A stretch of DNA of 64,000 nucleotides. Origin: an uncultured Collinsella sp. (GTDB taxonomy: Bacteria > Actinomycetota > Coriobacteriia > Coriobacteriales > Coriobacteriaceae). This document shows positions 43,982 through 53,572 of the stretch, in pieces. Each line of letters starts with the position of its first letter. The first letter of the stretch is position 1. The notes beneath the pieces were generated by a model that worked only from the letters and a program-made list of their open reading frames with translations, did not search any database and was not told the origin of the DNA. The stretch spans positions 7,144-71,143 of the forward strand of contig UQMK01000011.1 in the NCBI GenBank assembly GCA_900542085.1, given 5' to 3'. The translations under genes and the position numbers were made by a program.

Positions 43982-45934
43982 ATGGCAACCGCCGATCCCA
44001 AGAAGAAAAAGAAGAAGCGCAAGAAGAAAGAGTCCCTTGAGCATAAGCGCAACCGTATCCTGGTAGCGCTAGGCATTTTTGCGGTGGTGTACGCCCTCGA
44101 CGAGCTCGGCCCCCTCGCCGCCGCATTCGGCACCCCGGGCGACATCTACGCCAGCTTTGTGCTGTTCCTCGTGCCGTTTTTGATTGCCGGCTACGACGTA
44201 CTGCAAAAGGCATTCAATAACATCCGCCGCGGCAAGGCCTTCGACGAAAGTTTCCTTATGGCCGTCGCGACCATCGGCGCGTTTGCCATGGTGCTCTTCC
44301 CCGACACCGACCCGCACATGGCCGAAGGCGCCGCCGTCATGCTGTTCTATCAGGTCGGCGAGCTGTTCCAGGCATATGCCGTGGGCAAAAGCCGCAAGTC
44401 GATCAGCGCCATGATGGACATCGCGCCCGATTATGCCAACGTCGAGCAACCCGACGGCACACTCGAGCAGGTCTCCCCCGATGACATCGCCGTCGGCACC
44501 GTCATCGTCGTCAAGCCCGGCGAGCGCGTGCCCATCGACGGCGTCATCGTCGAAGGCGAGACGCAGCTCGATACCGCCGCCCTTACCGGCGAGTCGGTCC
44601 CCCGCCCGGCCAAAACCGGAGACGATATCATCAGCGGCTGCATCAACATGACGGGTCTCATCCACGTGCGCACCACCAAGCCCTTTGGCGAGTCCACCGT
44701 CGCACGCGTCCTGGAACTCGTGGAAAACGCCAGCGAAAAGAAGGCGCGTACCGAGAACTTCATCACGCGCTTCGCCCGCGTTTACACGCCCGCTGTCACC
44801 GGCGCGGCCGCGGTGCTCGCACTCGGCGGCGGCCTGGTCACCGGCGCCTGGTCCGATTGGATCCTGCGCGGCCTGACCTTCCTGGTCGTCAGCTGCCCGT
44901 GCGCACTCGTGATTAGCGTGCCGCTGAGCTTCTTTGGCGGCATCGGCGGCGCATCCAAGCTGGGCGTCCTCATCAAGGGCTCCAACTACCTCGAGACGCT
45001 CGCCGATGTGGATACCGTCGTCTTTGACAAGACCGGCACGCTCACCAACGGCACGTTTTCGGTCGTGGCGGTACACCCCGAGGCCGACTATACCGAGCAG
45101 TCACTGCTCGAAGTCGCGGCCCTTGCCGAGTCGTTTTCCGATCACCCCATCGCGCAGTCGGTACGCACCGCCTTCCAGGGCGAGCTCGATCCCAAACGCG
45201 TAAGCGACTCCACCAATGACGCGGGCCATGGCGTGACGGCGAATATCGACGGCAAGCGCGTCATCGTCGGCAATGCCAAGATGCTTGCTGTGGCCGGTAT
45301 CGAAGCGCCCAATTGCGAGATCGTCGGCACCATCCTCCACGTGCTGGTCGATGATACGTACGCCGGCCACATCGTAATTGCCGACACCATAAAGACCGAT
45401 GCCGAGCAAACGATTCGCGACCTGCACGCCGCCGGCGTCAAGCGCACCGTCATGCTCACGGGCGACCGTGAGGAGGTTGCGGCGTCTGTAGCCAAGCAAC
45501 TCGGTCTCGACGAGTTCCACGCGCAGCTGTTACCGGGTGATAAGGTCGAGCGTGTCGAGGCGCTGCTTGCAGCAGAATCGGGCAAGGGCAAGCTCGCCTT
45601 TGTAGGCGACGGCATCAACGATGCGCCCGTGCTCACCCGTGCAGACGTTGGCATTGCCATGGGCGCCATGGGTTCGGACGCCGCAATTGAGGCCGCCGAC
45701 GTGGTGCTGATGGACGACAAGCCTTCCAACATCTCCCGCGCGATCCGCGTGGCGCGCAAGACCATGACGATTGTTTGGCAGAACATCATCTTTGCGCTGG
45801 GCATTAAGCTGCTGATCCTGGTGCTCGCGGCGCTCGGCATCGCCAACATGTGGCTTGCCGTCTTTGGCGACGTGGGCGTGGCGATCATCGCCATCCTGAA
45901 CGCCATGCGCGCGATGGGTGTCAAGAACCTGTAG
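43982..45934 (+). CDS. Heavy-metal P1B-type ATPase (ZntA/CadA-like)
   Basis: 650-aa metal-exporting P-type ATPase. Motifs in order: phosphatase TGES (ALTGESVP), transmembrane metal site CPC (VVSCPCALVISVP), phosphorylation site DKTGTLT, SDHPIAQS (the P1B His-Pro), GDGINDAP. The CPC and family resemblance suggest Zn/Cd/Pb or Co export rather than Cu. The N-terminal HMA domain is missing; instead a Lys-rich cytosolic stretch (KKKKKKRKKK, residues 7-16) precedes the first span. GGGAGG lies before the ATG. It completes the repressor-chaperone-pump set. Confidence 0.95.
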   Translation: MATADPKKKKKKRKKKESLEHKRNRILVALGIFAVVYALDELGPLAAAFGTPGDIYASFVLFLVPFLIAGYDVLQKAFNNIRRGKAFDESFLMAVATIGAFAMVLFPDTDPHMAEGAAVMLFYQVGELFQAYAVGKSRKSISAMMDIAPDYANVEQPDGTLEQVSPDDIAVGTVIVVKPGERVPIDGVIVEGETQLDTAALTGESVPRPAKTGDDIISGCINMTGLIHVRTTKPFGESTVARVLELVENASEKKARTENFITRFARVYTPAVTGAAAVLALGGGLVTGAWSDWILRGLTFLVVSCPCALVISVPLSFFGGIGGASKLGVLIKGSNYLETLADVDTVVFDKTGTLTNGTFSVVAVHPEADYTEQSLLEVAALAESFSDHPIAQSVRTAFQGELDPKRVSDSTNDAGHGVTANIDGKRVIVGNAKMLAVAGIEAPNCEIVGTILHVLVDDTYAGHIVIADTIKTDAEQTIRDLHAAGVKRTVMLTGDREEVAASVAKQLGLDEFHAQLLPGDKVERVEALLAAESGKGKLAFVGDGINDAPVLTRADVGIAMGAMGSDAAIEAADVVLMDDKPSNISRAIRVARKTMTIVWQNIIFALGIKLLILVLAALGIANMWLAVFGDVGVAIIAILNAMRAMGVKNL

Positions 45935-45950
45935 CATTCGTGGTCCCTCC

Positions 45951-46079
45951 GGCCGGGGCCGGGCTTGGTTTTGAAAACGTCCTCGACCAATGAAGTGCCC
46001 CCGTTCTGCTCCTTCGGAGCTACGAACGGGGGCACTTCTGGTCTGCGGGGTGTCTTCAAAACCAAGCCCGGCCCCGGCC
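45951..46079. repeat. Nested inverted repeat
   Basis: Outer arms 45951-45975 and 46055-46079 (25 bp, core GGGCTTGGTTTTGAA) and inner arms 45992-46006 and 46024-46038 (GAAGTGCCCCCGTTC) are perfectly complementary. It lies between the convergent ATPase and DtxR-type genes; the remainder of 45935-46215 has no gene. Likely a terminator or palindromic repeat. Confidence 0.8.
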
Positions 46080-46215
46080 TGCGGTAACGTTGCTGATGGT
46101 TCTTGGGCATCGCTTGCTGGCGAGGTTTCTTTGCTGAAATAGACTTAGCCGAAAGGGCCGCTGATCCCGATCGCTGGTTCGCGCTTTGCGTGAACTCCGC
46201 GCTACTGTGGGTCAG

Positions 46216-46605
46216 TTAGGCTTCTGTTGTTGAACCCGCTACATCTTCCCGGCCCAACATCGCCCGTAGCTTCTCAAAGCTCTCCTCGCTCAGGCAATGC
46301 TCCATGTGGCAGCCCTCTTGCGAGGCAACCTCGGGCGCAACGCCTGCGTCCTCGAGCAGCCCTACAAAAAAGCAATGGCGCTCCCACATTTGGCGGGCAA
46401 CCTCAAGACCGCGTTCCGTCAGATGCACATCGCGTTTACCCATTTCGACATAGCCGTTGCTCTCCAAGGCCGCCATGGCCTTGGAGACGCTTGCCTTGGT
46501 TACGCCCAGGTATTCGGCAACGTCAATCGAGCGAACGACGCCCTGGCGCTCCGAGAGCACATAAATAGATTCGAGATAGTCTTCTCCGGATTCACGCAGG
46601 GCCAT
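46216..46605 (-). CDS. DtxR/MntR-family metalloregulator
   Basis: 129-aa iron- or manganese-dependent repressor of the short, SH3-less MntR type. ESGEDYLESIYVLSE opens the winged helix, VAEYLGVTKASVSKAMAALES is the recognition helix, and the dimerisation half carries metal ligands in WERHCFFVGLLED and EGCHMEHCLSEE. GAAAGG lies 6 nt before the ATG. It likely controls a Mn or Fe transporter; no such transporter is next to it, though the metal pump operon is convergent with it. Confidence 0.92.
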   Translation of the reverse strand: MALRESGEDYLESIYVLSERQGVVRSIDVAEYLGVTKASVSKAMAALESNGYVEMGKRDVHLTERGLEVARQMWERHCFFVGLLEDAGVAPEVASQEGCHMEHCLSEESFEKLRAMLGREDVAGSTTEA

Positions 46606-46762
46606 GGGCCGCCTTTCGCGATGGCTTCTAGTTAACCTTTGGATACTTTTGCTTGAATTACTTTACCGCAAAAGTTGCCCATGTCTTACTACGTTGTTGA
46701 AAAAGTTAACCGTGTTTCACAAAATGAGCGGGGTAAGTAAGGCGACACGGCACGCAACGCGC

Positions 46763-46810
46763 AAGGAGTGTCCCCGACTGCCGGCAGAAAAGGAACGTCC
46801 CCAAATGCCG
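46763..46810. repeat. 48-bp dispersed repeat, copy 2
   Basis: Partner of 2030-2077 (41 of 48 identical). It lies in the gap between the DtxR-type gene and the HAD gene and has a GGGGAC/GTCCCC character. Confidence 0.6.
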
Positions 46811-46819
46811 AATTCGCAG

Positions 46820-47590
46820 CTACAGCAGGCCAAAGTGCTTCGCGGCGTTGTAGATCCCGTCGTCGTCCACGGCGGTCGTCACATAGGTCGCCGCAGCTTT
46901 CACCGTGTCCTGCGCGTTACCCATGGCCACGCTCGTGCCCACGGCGGAAAACATCGACAGGTCGTTCTCGCCGTCGCCAAAAGCAATCGCTTCGCTCGCG
47001 TCGATGCCCAGGCGCTCCAGCGTCGCCGCCACGCCCAAGTCCTTGCCGCCGTTGGCCGGAATAATGTCGCAGAACAAATCGCACCAGCGCGTAGTGAGCG
47101 AATGCGACACCGCATCGGTCACGATATGCTCGTCGGCCGGGTCCACAAAGGCGCAAAACTGGTAGACCGGCGCGTCAAAGGCGTGCTCAAACGGCTCCTC
47201 GTGGTAGACGATTCCCGCGTTACTGCCAGCCGTCACCACACGCTTGGACAGACGGTTCACAAACGAATTCTCGCCCTGCATGCACAGTGAGTCGTAGCGC
47301 CCCTGCGCCACCTGGTCCACAATCACCGCAACGTCTTCCGGGTCGATCGGACAGCTGCGGTAGACGCCCTTGGCATCAAAACAGTGCTGGCCCGAAAGCG
47401 TAATGTACGCATCCCAACCCAAGTCGAACAGCCAATCCGGCATCTGATAGGTCGGGCGACCCGTGGCGATTATGCACGCAATCCCCTGCTCGCGAAAGCT
47501 GTCGAGCACCTGTTGCGCCGACGCCGGAATCCGATGGGTCTTAAAGCTCAGCAACGTGCCGTCGATATCGAAAAATGCGGCCTTGATCAT
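46820..47590 (-). CDS. HAD phosphatase, Cof type
   Basis: 256-aa haloacid-dehalogenase-family hydrolase of the Cof/YbiV group (cap type IIB). AFFDIDGTLLSF holds the nucleophile Asp, IIATGRPTYQMP motif II, and IAFGDGENDLSMFSAVGTSVAMGNA motifs III-IV. It acts on small phosphosugars or cofactor phosphates; the substrate cannot be predicted. Its start lies 6 nt after the ABC-F stop, so the two genes are co-transcribed. Confidence 0.93.
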   Translation of the reverse strand: MIKAAFFDIDGTLLSFKTHRIPASAQQVLDSFREQGIACIIATGRPTYQMPDWLFDLGWDAYITLSGQHCFDAKGVYRSCPIDPEDVAVIVDQVAQGRYDSLCMQGENSFVNRLSKRVVTAGSNAGIVYHEEPFEHAFDAPVYQFCAFVDPADEHIVTDAVSHSLTTRWCDLFCDIIPANGGKDLGVAATLERLGIDASEAIAFGDGENDLSMFSAVGTSVAMGNAQDTVKAAATYVTTAVDDDGIYNAAKHFGLL

Positions 47591-47596
47591 CCTCGA

Positions 47597-49456
47597 CTAC
47601 TCCTCGCCCTCGAGCTTCTCGCTCGCCTCGAGCCACGCCATCTCCAACTCGTCCATGGCGGCGTGGGCCTCGTCAATCTTTGCCTGCTGCTCGCCCAGCG
47701 CCGTGTAGTTGGTGGGGTCGACCTGGGCCATCGCAGCCTCGGCCTCCTCCACGCGGGCGCGCTGCGTCTCCATTTTGCGCTCGAGCGAGCTCACCTCGCG
47801 GCGGAGCTTCTGGCGCTCGGCGTTGGAAAGGCCATTGGGCTGGCCACTCGACTTGGGCTTTTCGGCCGCAGCCGCCGCGGCACCGGTGTCAAACGTGCCG
47901 GTCTTGGCGCTCGGCGCACCCACGGGCTCGCCCTCGGCGGTGGCGTTACACAGGCGCAGGTACTGGTCGACGCCGCCGGGCATATGCGTCAGGTGACCGT
48001 CGAGCAGCGCCCACTGTTGGTCGGTCACGCGCTCCATCAAGAAGCGGTCGTGTGTCACCAGGATCAGCGTGCCGGGCCAGCCGTCGAGCAGGTCCTCGAC
48101 AATCGCGAGCATATCGGTATCCAGGTCGTTACCAGGCTCGTCCAAGATAAGCACGTTGGGCTCGTCCAGGATCGTCAGCAACAGCGACAGGCGACGGCGC
48201 TGGCCGCCCGAAAGATCGCCGATGCGGCTCCAGAGCTGCTGGGTCGTAAAGCCCAGACGCTCGCAGAGCTTCTCGGGCGAAGTCTCCTTGCCGTCGATGA
48301 CGTAGTACTTCTTATAGTTGCCGAGCACCTCGCGGATCGTGTCGCCCATGTAGGGTTCAAGCTCCTCGAGCTGCTGCGACAGCACGCCAAAGCGCACCGT
48401 CTGGCCAATCTTCACGCGACCGCGCAGGGGCGCGATCTTGCCCTGGATCACGTCGAGCAAGGTCGACTTGCCGGCGCCGTTCTCGCCCAAAAGACCATAG
48501 CGGTCGCCCGCGCCGATAAGCCAAGTCACGTCCGAGAGCACCTGCTTGGGCGCGCCATCGGTATCCGCATAGCCGGCGTCCACGTCGACCACGTCGATAA
48601 CCTGCTTGCCCAGGCGGCTCACCGCCAGGCGCTTGAGCTCCAGCTCGTCGCGCACAGGCGGTACGTCGGCGATAAGCTCGCGAGCGGCATCCACGCGAAA
48701 CTTGGGCTTGGTGGAGCGCGCCTGGGCGCCGCGGCTCAGCCACGCGAGCTCCTTGCGCGCCATGTTGCGACGGCGTTCCTCGGTAACGGCGGCCATGCGG
48801 TCGCGCTCCACGCGCTGCAGGATGTAGGCCGAGTAACCGCCCTCGAAGGGATCGACCTGTCCGTCGTGGACTTCCCACATGCTGGTGCAGACCTCGTCCA
48901 AGAACCAGCGGTCGTGCGTGACCACGAGCATGGCGCCCTGACCGCGCTGCCAGCGGGCCTTTAAGTGACGCGCGAGCCAGTTGATGGTGCGCATGTCCAG
49001 GTGGTTCGTAGGCTCGTCGAGCATAAGCACGTCGTAGTCGCCGATCAGCAGGCGCGCAAGGTCCACGCGACGGCGCTGGCCGCCCGAAAGCTCGCCTACC
49101 GTGCCCTCCCAGGGCACATCGCTAATAAGACCGGCCAGAATCTGGCGCGTACGCGGGCTCGAGGCCCACTCGTACTCAGGCGTGTCACCGACGACGGCAT
49201 GATGCACGGTGTCGGTATCAGCCAGGTTGTCCTTTTGGCCGAGCAATCCGATCGTGGTGTCGCGGCGGTGCGTCACGCGGCCGTCATCGGGCTCCAGCGT
49301 GCCGGCGAGCACGCTCAGCAGTGTCGACTTGCCGTCGCCGTTTTTACCGACGATACCAATGCGGTCGCCCTCACCCACGCCGAGCGTCACGCTATCGAAA
49401 ATATGCTTGGTGGGAAACTCTAGGCTGACGGAATCGCATCCCAAAAGAATCGCCAT
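47597..49456 (-). CDS. ABC-F family ATPase
   Basis: 619-aa soluble twin-ATPase of the ABC-F family, which acts on ribosomes rather than membranes. Walker A GIVGKNGDGKSTLL and GLLGENGAGKSTLL, signatures LSGGQRRRV and LSGGQRRRL, Walker B LMLDEPTNHLD and LILDEPGNDLD. A charged interdomain linker (about 240-300) and a C-terminal coiled coil (about 555-619) give the Uup-like layout. ATG at 49456 is chosen for AAGGAG 8 nt upstream. A resistance role is not implied. Confidence 0.93.
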   Translation of the reverse strand: MAILLGCDSVSLEFPTKHIFDSVTLGVGEGDRIGIVGKNGDGKSTLLSVLAGTLEPDDGRVTHRRDTTIGLLGQKDNLADTDTVHHAVVGDTPEYEWASSPRTRQILAGLISDVPWEGTVGELSGGQRRRVDLARLLIGDYDVLMLDEPTNHLDMRTINWLARHLKARWQRGQGAMLVVTHDRWFLDEVCTSMWEVHDGQVDPFEGGYSAYILQRVERDRMAAVTEERRRNMARKELAWLSRGAQARSTKPKFRVDAARELIADVPPVRDELELKRLAVSRLGKQVIDVVDVDAGYADTDGAPKQVLSDVTWLIGAGDRYGLLGENGAGKSTLLDVIQGKIAPLRGRVKIGQTVRFGVLSQQLEELEPYMGDTIREVLGNYKKYYVIDGKETSPEKLCERLGFTTQQLWSRIGDLSGGQRRRLSLLLTILDEPNVLILDEPGNDLDTDMLAIVEDLLDGWPGTLILVTHDRFLMERVTDQQWALLDGHLTHMPGGVDQYLRLCNATAEGEPVGAPSAKTGTFDTGAAAAAAEKPKSSGQPNGLSNAERQKLRREVSSLERKMETQRARVEEAEAAMAQVDPTNYTALGEQQAKIDEAHAAMDELEMAWLEASEKLEGEE

Positions 49457-49526
49457 ATGCCCTGCTCCTTCGTAGAAATTCAACGTTGTCCATGATAGCA
49501 GCGAAAAGGCGGGCCGCACACGACAC

Positions 49527-49563
49527 AAAAAGGCGGGCCATCTCCCGCAAGAGATGACCCGCC
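49527..49563 (-). terminator. Terminator of the pst operon
   Basis: On the minus strand GGCGGGTCATCTC-TTGCGG-GAGATGGCCCGCC is followed by TTTTT. It lies 57 nt past the pstB stop. Confidence 0.85.
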
Positions 49564-49619
49564 TCTCCAATCAGTCCCGCGGCAACCGTGGCCGCCGCGG
49601 GCCTCAAGCATGTCCCGGA

Positions 49620-50492
49620 CTAGGAGAACATGCCAGTGAGGTAATCATTCAGCCGCTTATCCTTGGGCCGTTGGAAAATCTCGTCGGTCTCGTCGTACTC
49701 GACCATATCGCCCATGTAGAAGAACGCCGTGCGGTTGGACACGCGCGACGCCTGCTCCATGTTGTGCGTCACGATAACGATGGCACGGTCGGCAACGATC
49801 GACGACATGAGGTCCTCGATCGCCAGCGTCGAGATGGGGTCGAGCGCCGAGCAGGGCTCGTCAAACAGGATCACGTCGGGATTGAGTGCCAGCGTGCGCG
49901 CGATGCACAGACGCTGCTGCTGGCCGCCCGAAAGCGCATAGGCGCTTTTGTCGAGCTTGTCCTTGACCTCATCCCACAGTGCCGCACCACGCAGGCTCTC
50001 CTCGACCATGCGGTCGAGCTCGTCACGATCGGTAATGCCGTGGCGTTTGGGTGCAAACGTGATGTTGTCGCGAATGGACTTGCGGAAAGGATTGGGCTGT
50101 TGGAACACCATGCCAATGGAACGACGCAGCTCGTAGGTGTTTTCGGTCTTGGTGTTCACGTTGCGTCCGCGGTAGTTGATCTCGCCCTCCACGCGGCAGC
50201 CGCGAATCTCGCGATTCATGAGGTTGAGGCTGCGCAAAAAAGTCGACTTACCGCAGCCCGAAGGCCCGATGAGCGCCGTGATCTCGCCCTTGTGAAAGTC
50301 GAGTGATGTATTGTGCAGCGCATGGTGGTCGCCATAGTACACGTTGACGTCCTTGGTGGAGAGCACGACCTCGTCGCTCACGGCCTTGCCGCTCACGCGC
50401 ACGCGCTTCTCGCTCTCTCCCACACTCGACAGGAAGTCTTGAGTGTCGGACGATGCCGCTTCGGTTGCGGGCGTTGCTTTCATCTCGCTCAT
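49620..50492 (-). CDS. pstB: Phosphate ABC transporter ATPase
   Basis: 290-aa PstB. ALIGPSGCGKSTFLRSLNLMN (Walker A), MVFQQPNPF (Q loop), YALSGGQQQRLCIARTLA (signature), VILFDEPCSALDPI (Walker B) and VIVTHNM (H loop). A 40-residue Ser/Glu-rich N-terminal extension precedes the domain. Powers high-affinity phosphate uptake. Its ATG overlaps the pstA stop by 4 nt. Confidence 0.97.
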   Translation of the reverse strand: MSEMKATPATEAASSDTQDFLSSVGESEKRVRVSGKAVSDEVVLSTKDVNVYYGDHHALHNTSLDFHKGEITALIGPSGCGKSTFLRSLNLMNREIRGCRVEGEINYRGRNVNTKTENTYELRRSIGMVFQQPNPFRKSIRDNITFAPKRHGITDRDELDRMVEESLRGAALWDEVKDKLDKSAYALSGGQQQRLCIARTLALNPDVILFDEPCSALDPISTLAIEDLMSSIVADRAIVIVTHNMEQASRVSNRTAFFYMGDMVEYDETDEIFQRPKDKRLNDYLTGMFS

Positions 50493-51415
50493 TCGGCCGT
50501 CATCTTCCTTGCCAGTTGCTTGCCCACGATACGGGCGACTACGTTAAACAGCAGCACGCAGATCATCAGCAGCGCCGCGGTGCCCCAGACGATCTGCTGG
50601 GCCTCGGGGCTGCCCTCGCCATAGATCTTGTAGATGTGCACGGCGAGCGACTCGCCGGGACGGAACACGTTCCAGGCGCAGGTGGGGCTCGACAGGTTAA
50701 AACTCAAGAAGTTCAGACGCACCGGCGAGCTCATGCCCGAGGTAAAGAGCAGTGCCGCGGCCTCGCCAAACACGCGGCCGGCCGAAAGCACGATGCCGGT
50801 CACGATGGCGGGCATGGCCTCGGGGATCAGAATGTGCAGCGTAGCCTCCCAGCGAGTAAGGCCCATGGCCAGGCACGCATCGCGCTGGGCCTGCGGCACG
50901 TCCTCGAGCGCCTGCTGAATCACGCGCACCAGGATGGGGATGTTGAACATGGTGAGCGCGACGGCGCCGGAGATGATGGAGTACTTCCAGCCCAGCTGCA
51001 CCGAGAACACCAGGAATCCGAACATGCCGACGACGATGGAAGGCAGCGAGGACAGCGTCTCGATGGCGGTGGAGGCGATGCCGCGGATGGGTCCGTCCGG
51101 CGCGTACTCAACCAGGAAGACCGCGCCGCCCAGGCTGATGGGCACCGAGATACCTAGGGTGATCAGCAGCAGATAGAACGAGTCGAACAGCTGATAGAGC
51201 ACGCCACCCTGGGTCCCGTTGGCGCGCGCGGGCTGCGTGAGAAAGCCCGGCTGGAACAGCGTCGAGATGCCCTCGAACAGGATATAGGTCACCATGGAGA
51301 CAACGATGAGCATGACGATGGCGACGATCGCCGTCAGCACGCCCGTGGCGATGCGGTCCTGCTTTTGGACGCGCCCGAACCTCGCCTCGTCGATATGGAT
51401 GCGCGTGCTAGCCAC
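50489..51415 (-). CDS. pstA: Phosphate ABC transporter permease
   Basis: 308-aa inner-membrane permease with six spans and the EAA-type loop PQAQRDACLAMGLTRWEATLHILIPEAMP. It pairs with PstC to form the phosphate channel. It overlaps pstC by 8 nt and pstB by 4 nt, a tightly coupled arrangement. Confidence 0.96.
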   Translation of the reverse strand: MASTRIHIDEARFGRVQKQDRIATGVLTAIVAIVMLIVVSMVTYILFEGISTLFQPGFLTQPARANGTQGGVLYQLFDSFYLLLITLGISVPISLGGAVFLVEYAPDGPIRGIASTAIETLSSLPSIVVGMFGFLVFSVQLGWKYSIISGAVALTMFNIPILVRVIQQALEDVPQAQRDACLAMGLTRWEATLHILIPEAMPAIVTGIVLSAGRVFGEAAALLFTSGMSSPVRLNFLSFNLSSPTCAWNVFRPGESLAVHIYKIYGEGSPEAQQIVWGTAALLMICVLLFNVVARIVGKQLARKMTAE

Positions 51416-52316
51416 GAGCCTTCGCCCCCTTGCGGCCGATAAGGTGGATGATCAGGATGAAGATGAGGCTCATGCCCATCAGCAGCAGGCCGAGTGCCCA
51501 CAGAACATCGTCCTGGGCCGAGCCCTCGGCATAGACCGCCATAGACGTGGTGAGCGTGGTGGTGATGGTCGAGGCCGGCGACAGCAGCGACGCCGGCATG
51601 GCTTCGATGCCGCCGATAACCATGCGCACGGCTAGCGTCTCGCCAAAGGCGCGGGTCATGCCAAGGATGACCGCGGTCATGAGCGACGGCATGGCAGACT
51701 TGAGCACCACGTGCCAGATGGTCTGCCAGCGGGTGTAGCCCAGCGCGAGCGAGCCCTGACGGTAGCTGTCGGGCACGGCGCGCAGGCCATCGACCGAAAG
51801 CGTGGTCATGGTCGGCAGGATCATGACGGCCAGCACGATGGCGCCGGGCAAGATGCCTAGACCCGTGCTCACGTGGAAAACGCTCTTCATAAGGCCGACG
51901 ACCACGTGAAAGCCGATCAGGCCAAAGACGACCGAGGGAATGCCGGTCAAAAGCTCAATAAGCGGTTGAAAGATCTTGGAACCAAACTTAGGGCTAATCT
52001 CGACTGCAAAGATGGCAGAGCCGATGGCGATGGGCAGTGCGATGAGCGTGGAGAGCACCATGACCGCAAACGAGGTGACAATCAGGGGCAGGGCGCCGGT
52101 GTAGGGCAGGCCGCTTTCGGCTGTGTTAGCCAGGTCCCACTTGGTGCCGGTAAAGAACTCGACGACCGAAACGCCGTCCTTGAAAAAAGCCGAGAGGCCC
52201 TTCTGGGCGACCATAAAGATGAGCGCGGCAACGACAAGCGTCACGAGCGCTACGCACGCGCCCGTGACGCCCAAGCCCACGTTCTCAAGGTCGCGCTTTG
52301 GCAGCTGTTTTGCCAT
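51408..52316 (-). CDS. pstC: Phosphate ABC transporter permease
   Basis: 302-aa permease. A span near residues 17-35 (ALVTLVVAALIFMVAQKGL), a periplasmic segment (EFFTGTKWDLANTAESGLPYTGALPLIVTS) and the EAA-type loop VPDSYRQGSLALGYTRWQTIWHVVLKSAMP are typical of PstC. It follows pstS by 24 nt. Confidence 0.96.
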   Translation of the reverse strand: MAKQLPKRDLENVGLGVTGACVALVTLVVAALIFMVAQKGLSAFFKDGVSVVEFFTGTKWDLANTAESGLPYTGALPLIVTSFAVMVLSTLIALPIAIGSAIFAVEISPKFGSKIFQPLIELLTGIPSVVFGLIGFHVVVGLMKSVFHVSTGLGILPGAIVLAVMILPTMTTLSVDGLRAVPDSYRQGSLALGYTRWQTIWHVVLKSAMPSLMTAVILGMTRAFGETLAVRMVIGGIEAMPASLLSPASTITTTLTTSMAVYAEGSAQDDVLWALGLLLMGMSLIFILIIHLIGRKGAKARG

Positions 52317-52340
52317 TGCAAACCTTTCCGGGGCGATTAC

Positions 52341-53279
52341 TTATTTAGCGGAGACCTTGCCGCTGGCATCCTTAACGACCTTCATGGCAGAGACGGGGAT
52401 GAAGCCCTGCTCCTCGACGAGCTTGCCCTGGACGTCGTCGGAAAGCATGAACTCCAGGAAGGCCTTGGTGGCCTCGTCGGCGTCCTTAGCGCAGTACATG
52501 TGCTCGGTAGCCCAGATCTTAAAGGAGTCGTCGGTGACGTTTGCGCTCTTGGGCTCCACGCCCTCGACCTTGATGGCGTTGAACTTGGAGTCATCGAAGT
52601 GCGAGAAGTCCAGGTAGGAGATGGCGTTGTCGGTGCTGCCCATCTGAGTCTGGACATCGCCGGACTTGTCGAGCTCGGCGTCGCCCTTAAAGTCGACGGC
52701 CTCGTCGCCAAAGACGGCTGCCTCGAAGGTGGCGCGGGTACCGGAGCCGGCCTTGCGGTTGAGCACGACGATGGTGGCGTCGTCGCCGCCGACCTCCTTC
52801 CAGTTGGTGATCTGGCCGGAGAAGATGCCCTTGAGCTGCTCAAGGGACAGGTCGTCGACCGTCACGTTCTTGGAGACGACGGGACCCATGCCCACAACGG
52901 CGACCTCGTGGTCGACGAGGTTCTTGACCTGGTCGGCCTCGAGCTTGGTCTCGGCGAAGACGTCGGAGTTACCGATGGTAACGGTACCGGCGGCGACAGC
53001 GGTCAGGCCCTTGCCCGAACCGTTGCCCGAACCGGAGACGGAGACGTCCGGGTTGGCGTCCATGAACTTCTCGGCAGCGGTCTCGACGAGAGCCTGGAAC
53101 GAGGAGGCACCGTCGTAGGTCACCTCGCCGGAGACGGACTCGGCAGCAGCGGCGCTACCCTTGTCAGCGGCGTTGGAAGCGCCTGCGCCACCGCAACCAA
53201 CGAGACCGAGGCCGACGATGCTGGCAAGACCACCAGCGAGGCCGAGAAACTGACGACGAGAATAAGCCTGATCGAGCAT
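52341..53279 (-). CDS. pstS: Phosphate-binding lipoprotein
   Basis: 312-aa PstS, extracellular phosphate-binding protein. The N terminus has SRRQFLGLAGG (Tat-like twin arginine) and a lipobox GLVGC, so it is probably a Tat-exported lipoprotein. Binding loops include DGASSF, GSGNGSGKGL and RKAGSGTRATFE. ATG at 53279 is chosen for AAAGGA upstream and the signal peptide; an ATG six codons further up lies inside the ribosome site. First gene of pstSCAB; no phoU or PhoB-type regulator lies in this window. The 294-bp gap upstream holds a hairpin repeat. Confidence 0.96.
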   Translation of the reverse strand: MLDQAYSRRQFLGLAGGLASIVGLGLVGCGGAGASNAADKGSAAAAESVSGEVTYDGASSFQALVETAAEKFMDANPDVSVSGSGNGSGKGLTAVAAGTVTIGNSDVFAETKLEADQVKNLVDHEVAVVGMGPVVSKNVTVDDLSLEQLKGIFSGQITNWKEVGGDDATIVVLNRKAGSGTRATFEAAVFGDEAVDFKGDAELDKSGDVQTQMGSTDNAISYLDFSHFDDSKFNAIKVEGVEPKSANVTDDSFKIWATEHMYCAKDADEATKAFLEFMLSDDVQGKLVEEQGFIPVSAMKVVKDASGKVSAK

Positions 53280-53482
53280 GATCTTCCTTTCATACATGCG
53301 ACTCGCGGGCACCCCGCCCGCTTTGCTGTTTGGAAAGATACGGCCCCGACCGGGCAGCGCCCGCGCCAACTGCGGTTTCTTACGGGCATCTGATAGACCC
53401 TTACCGCAAGCGCGGCTCGGCTTTACAAACGAATAACAAACCCGCCGCCAAACATGACCCGCCTTTTACACCAATAAAAACA

Positions 53483-53551
53483 AAGTTGCGGTGAAATAGT
53501 TCCTGTTTGGCCATCAAAAGGCCCATTCTAGGAACTATTCCACCGCAACTT
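53483..53551. repeat. TTGCGGTG-family hairpin, copy 2
   Basis: Arms 53483-53504 and 53530-53551 (core GCGGTGAAATAGTTCCT), one mismatch, loop with GGCC/GGCC pair. Lies between the pstS promoter region and the dipeptidase stop, so it probably ends dipeptidase transcription. Confidence 0.8.
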
Positions 53552-53572
53552 AGATTGGGAAACCGCGTAATC

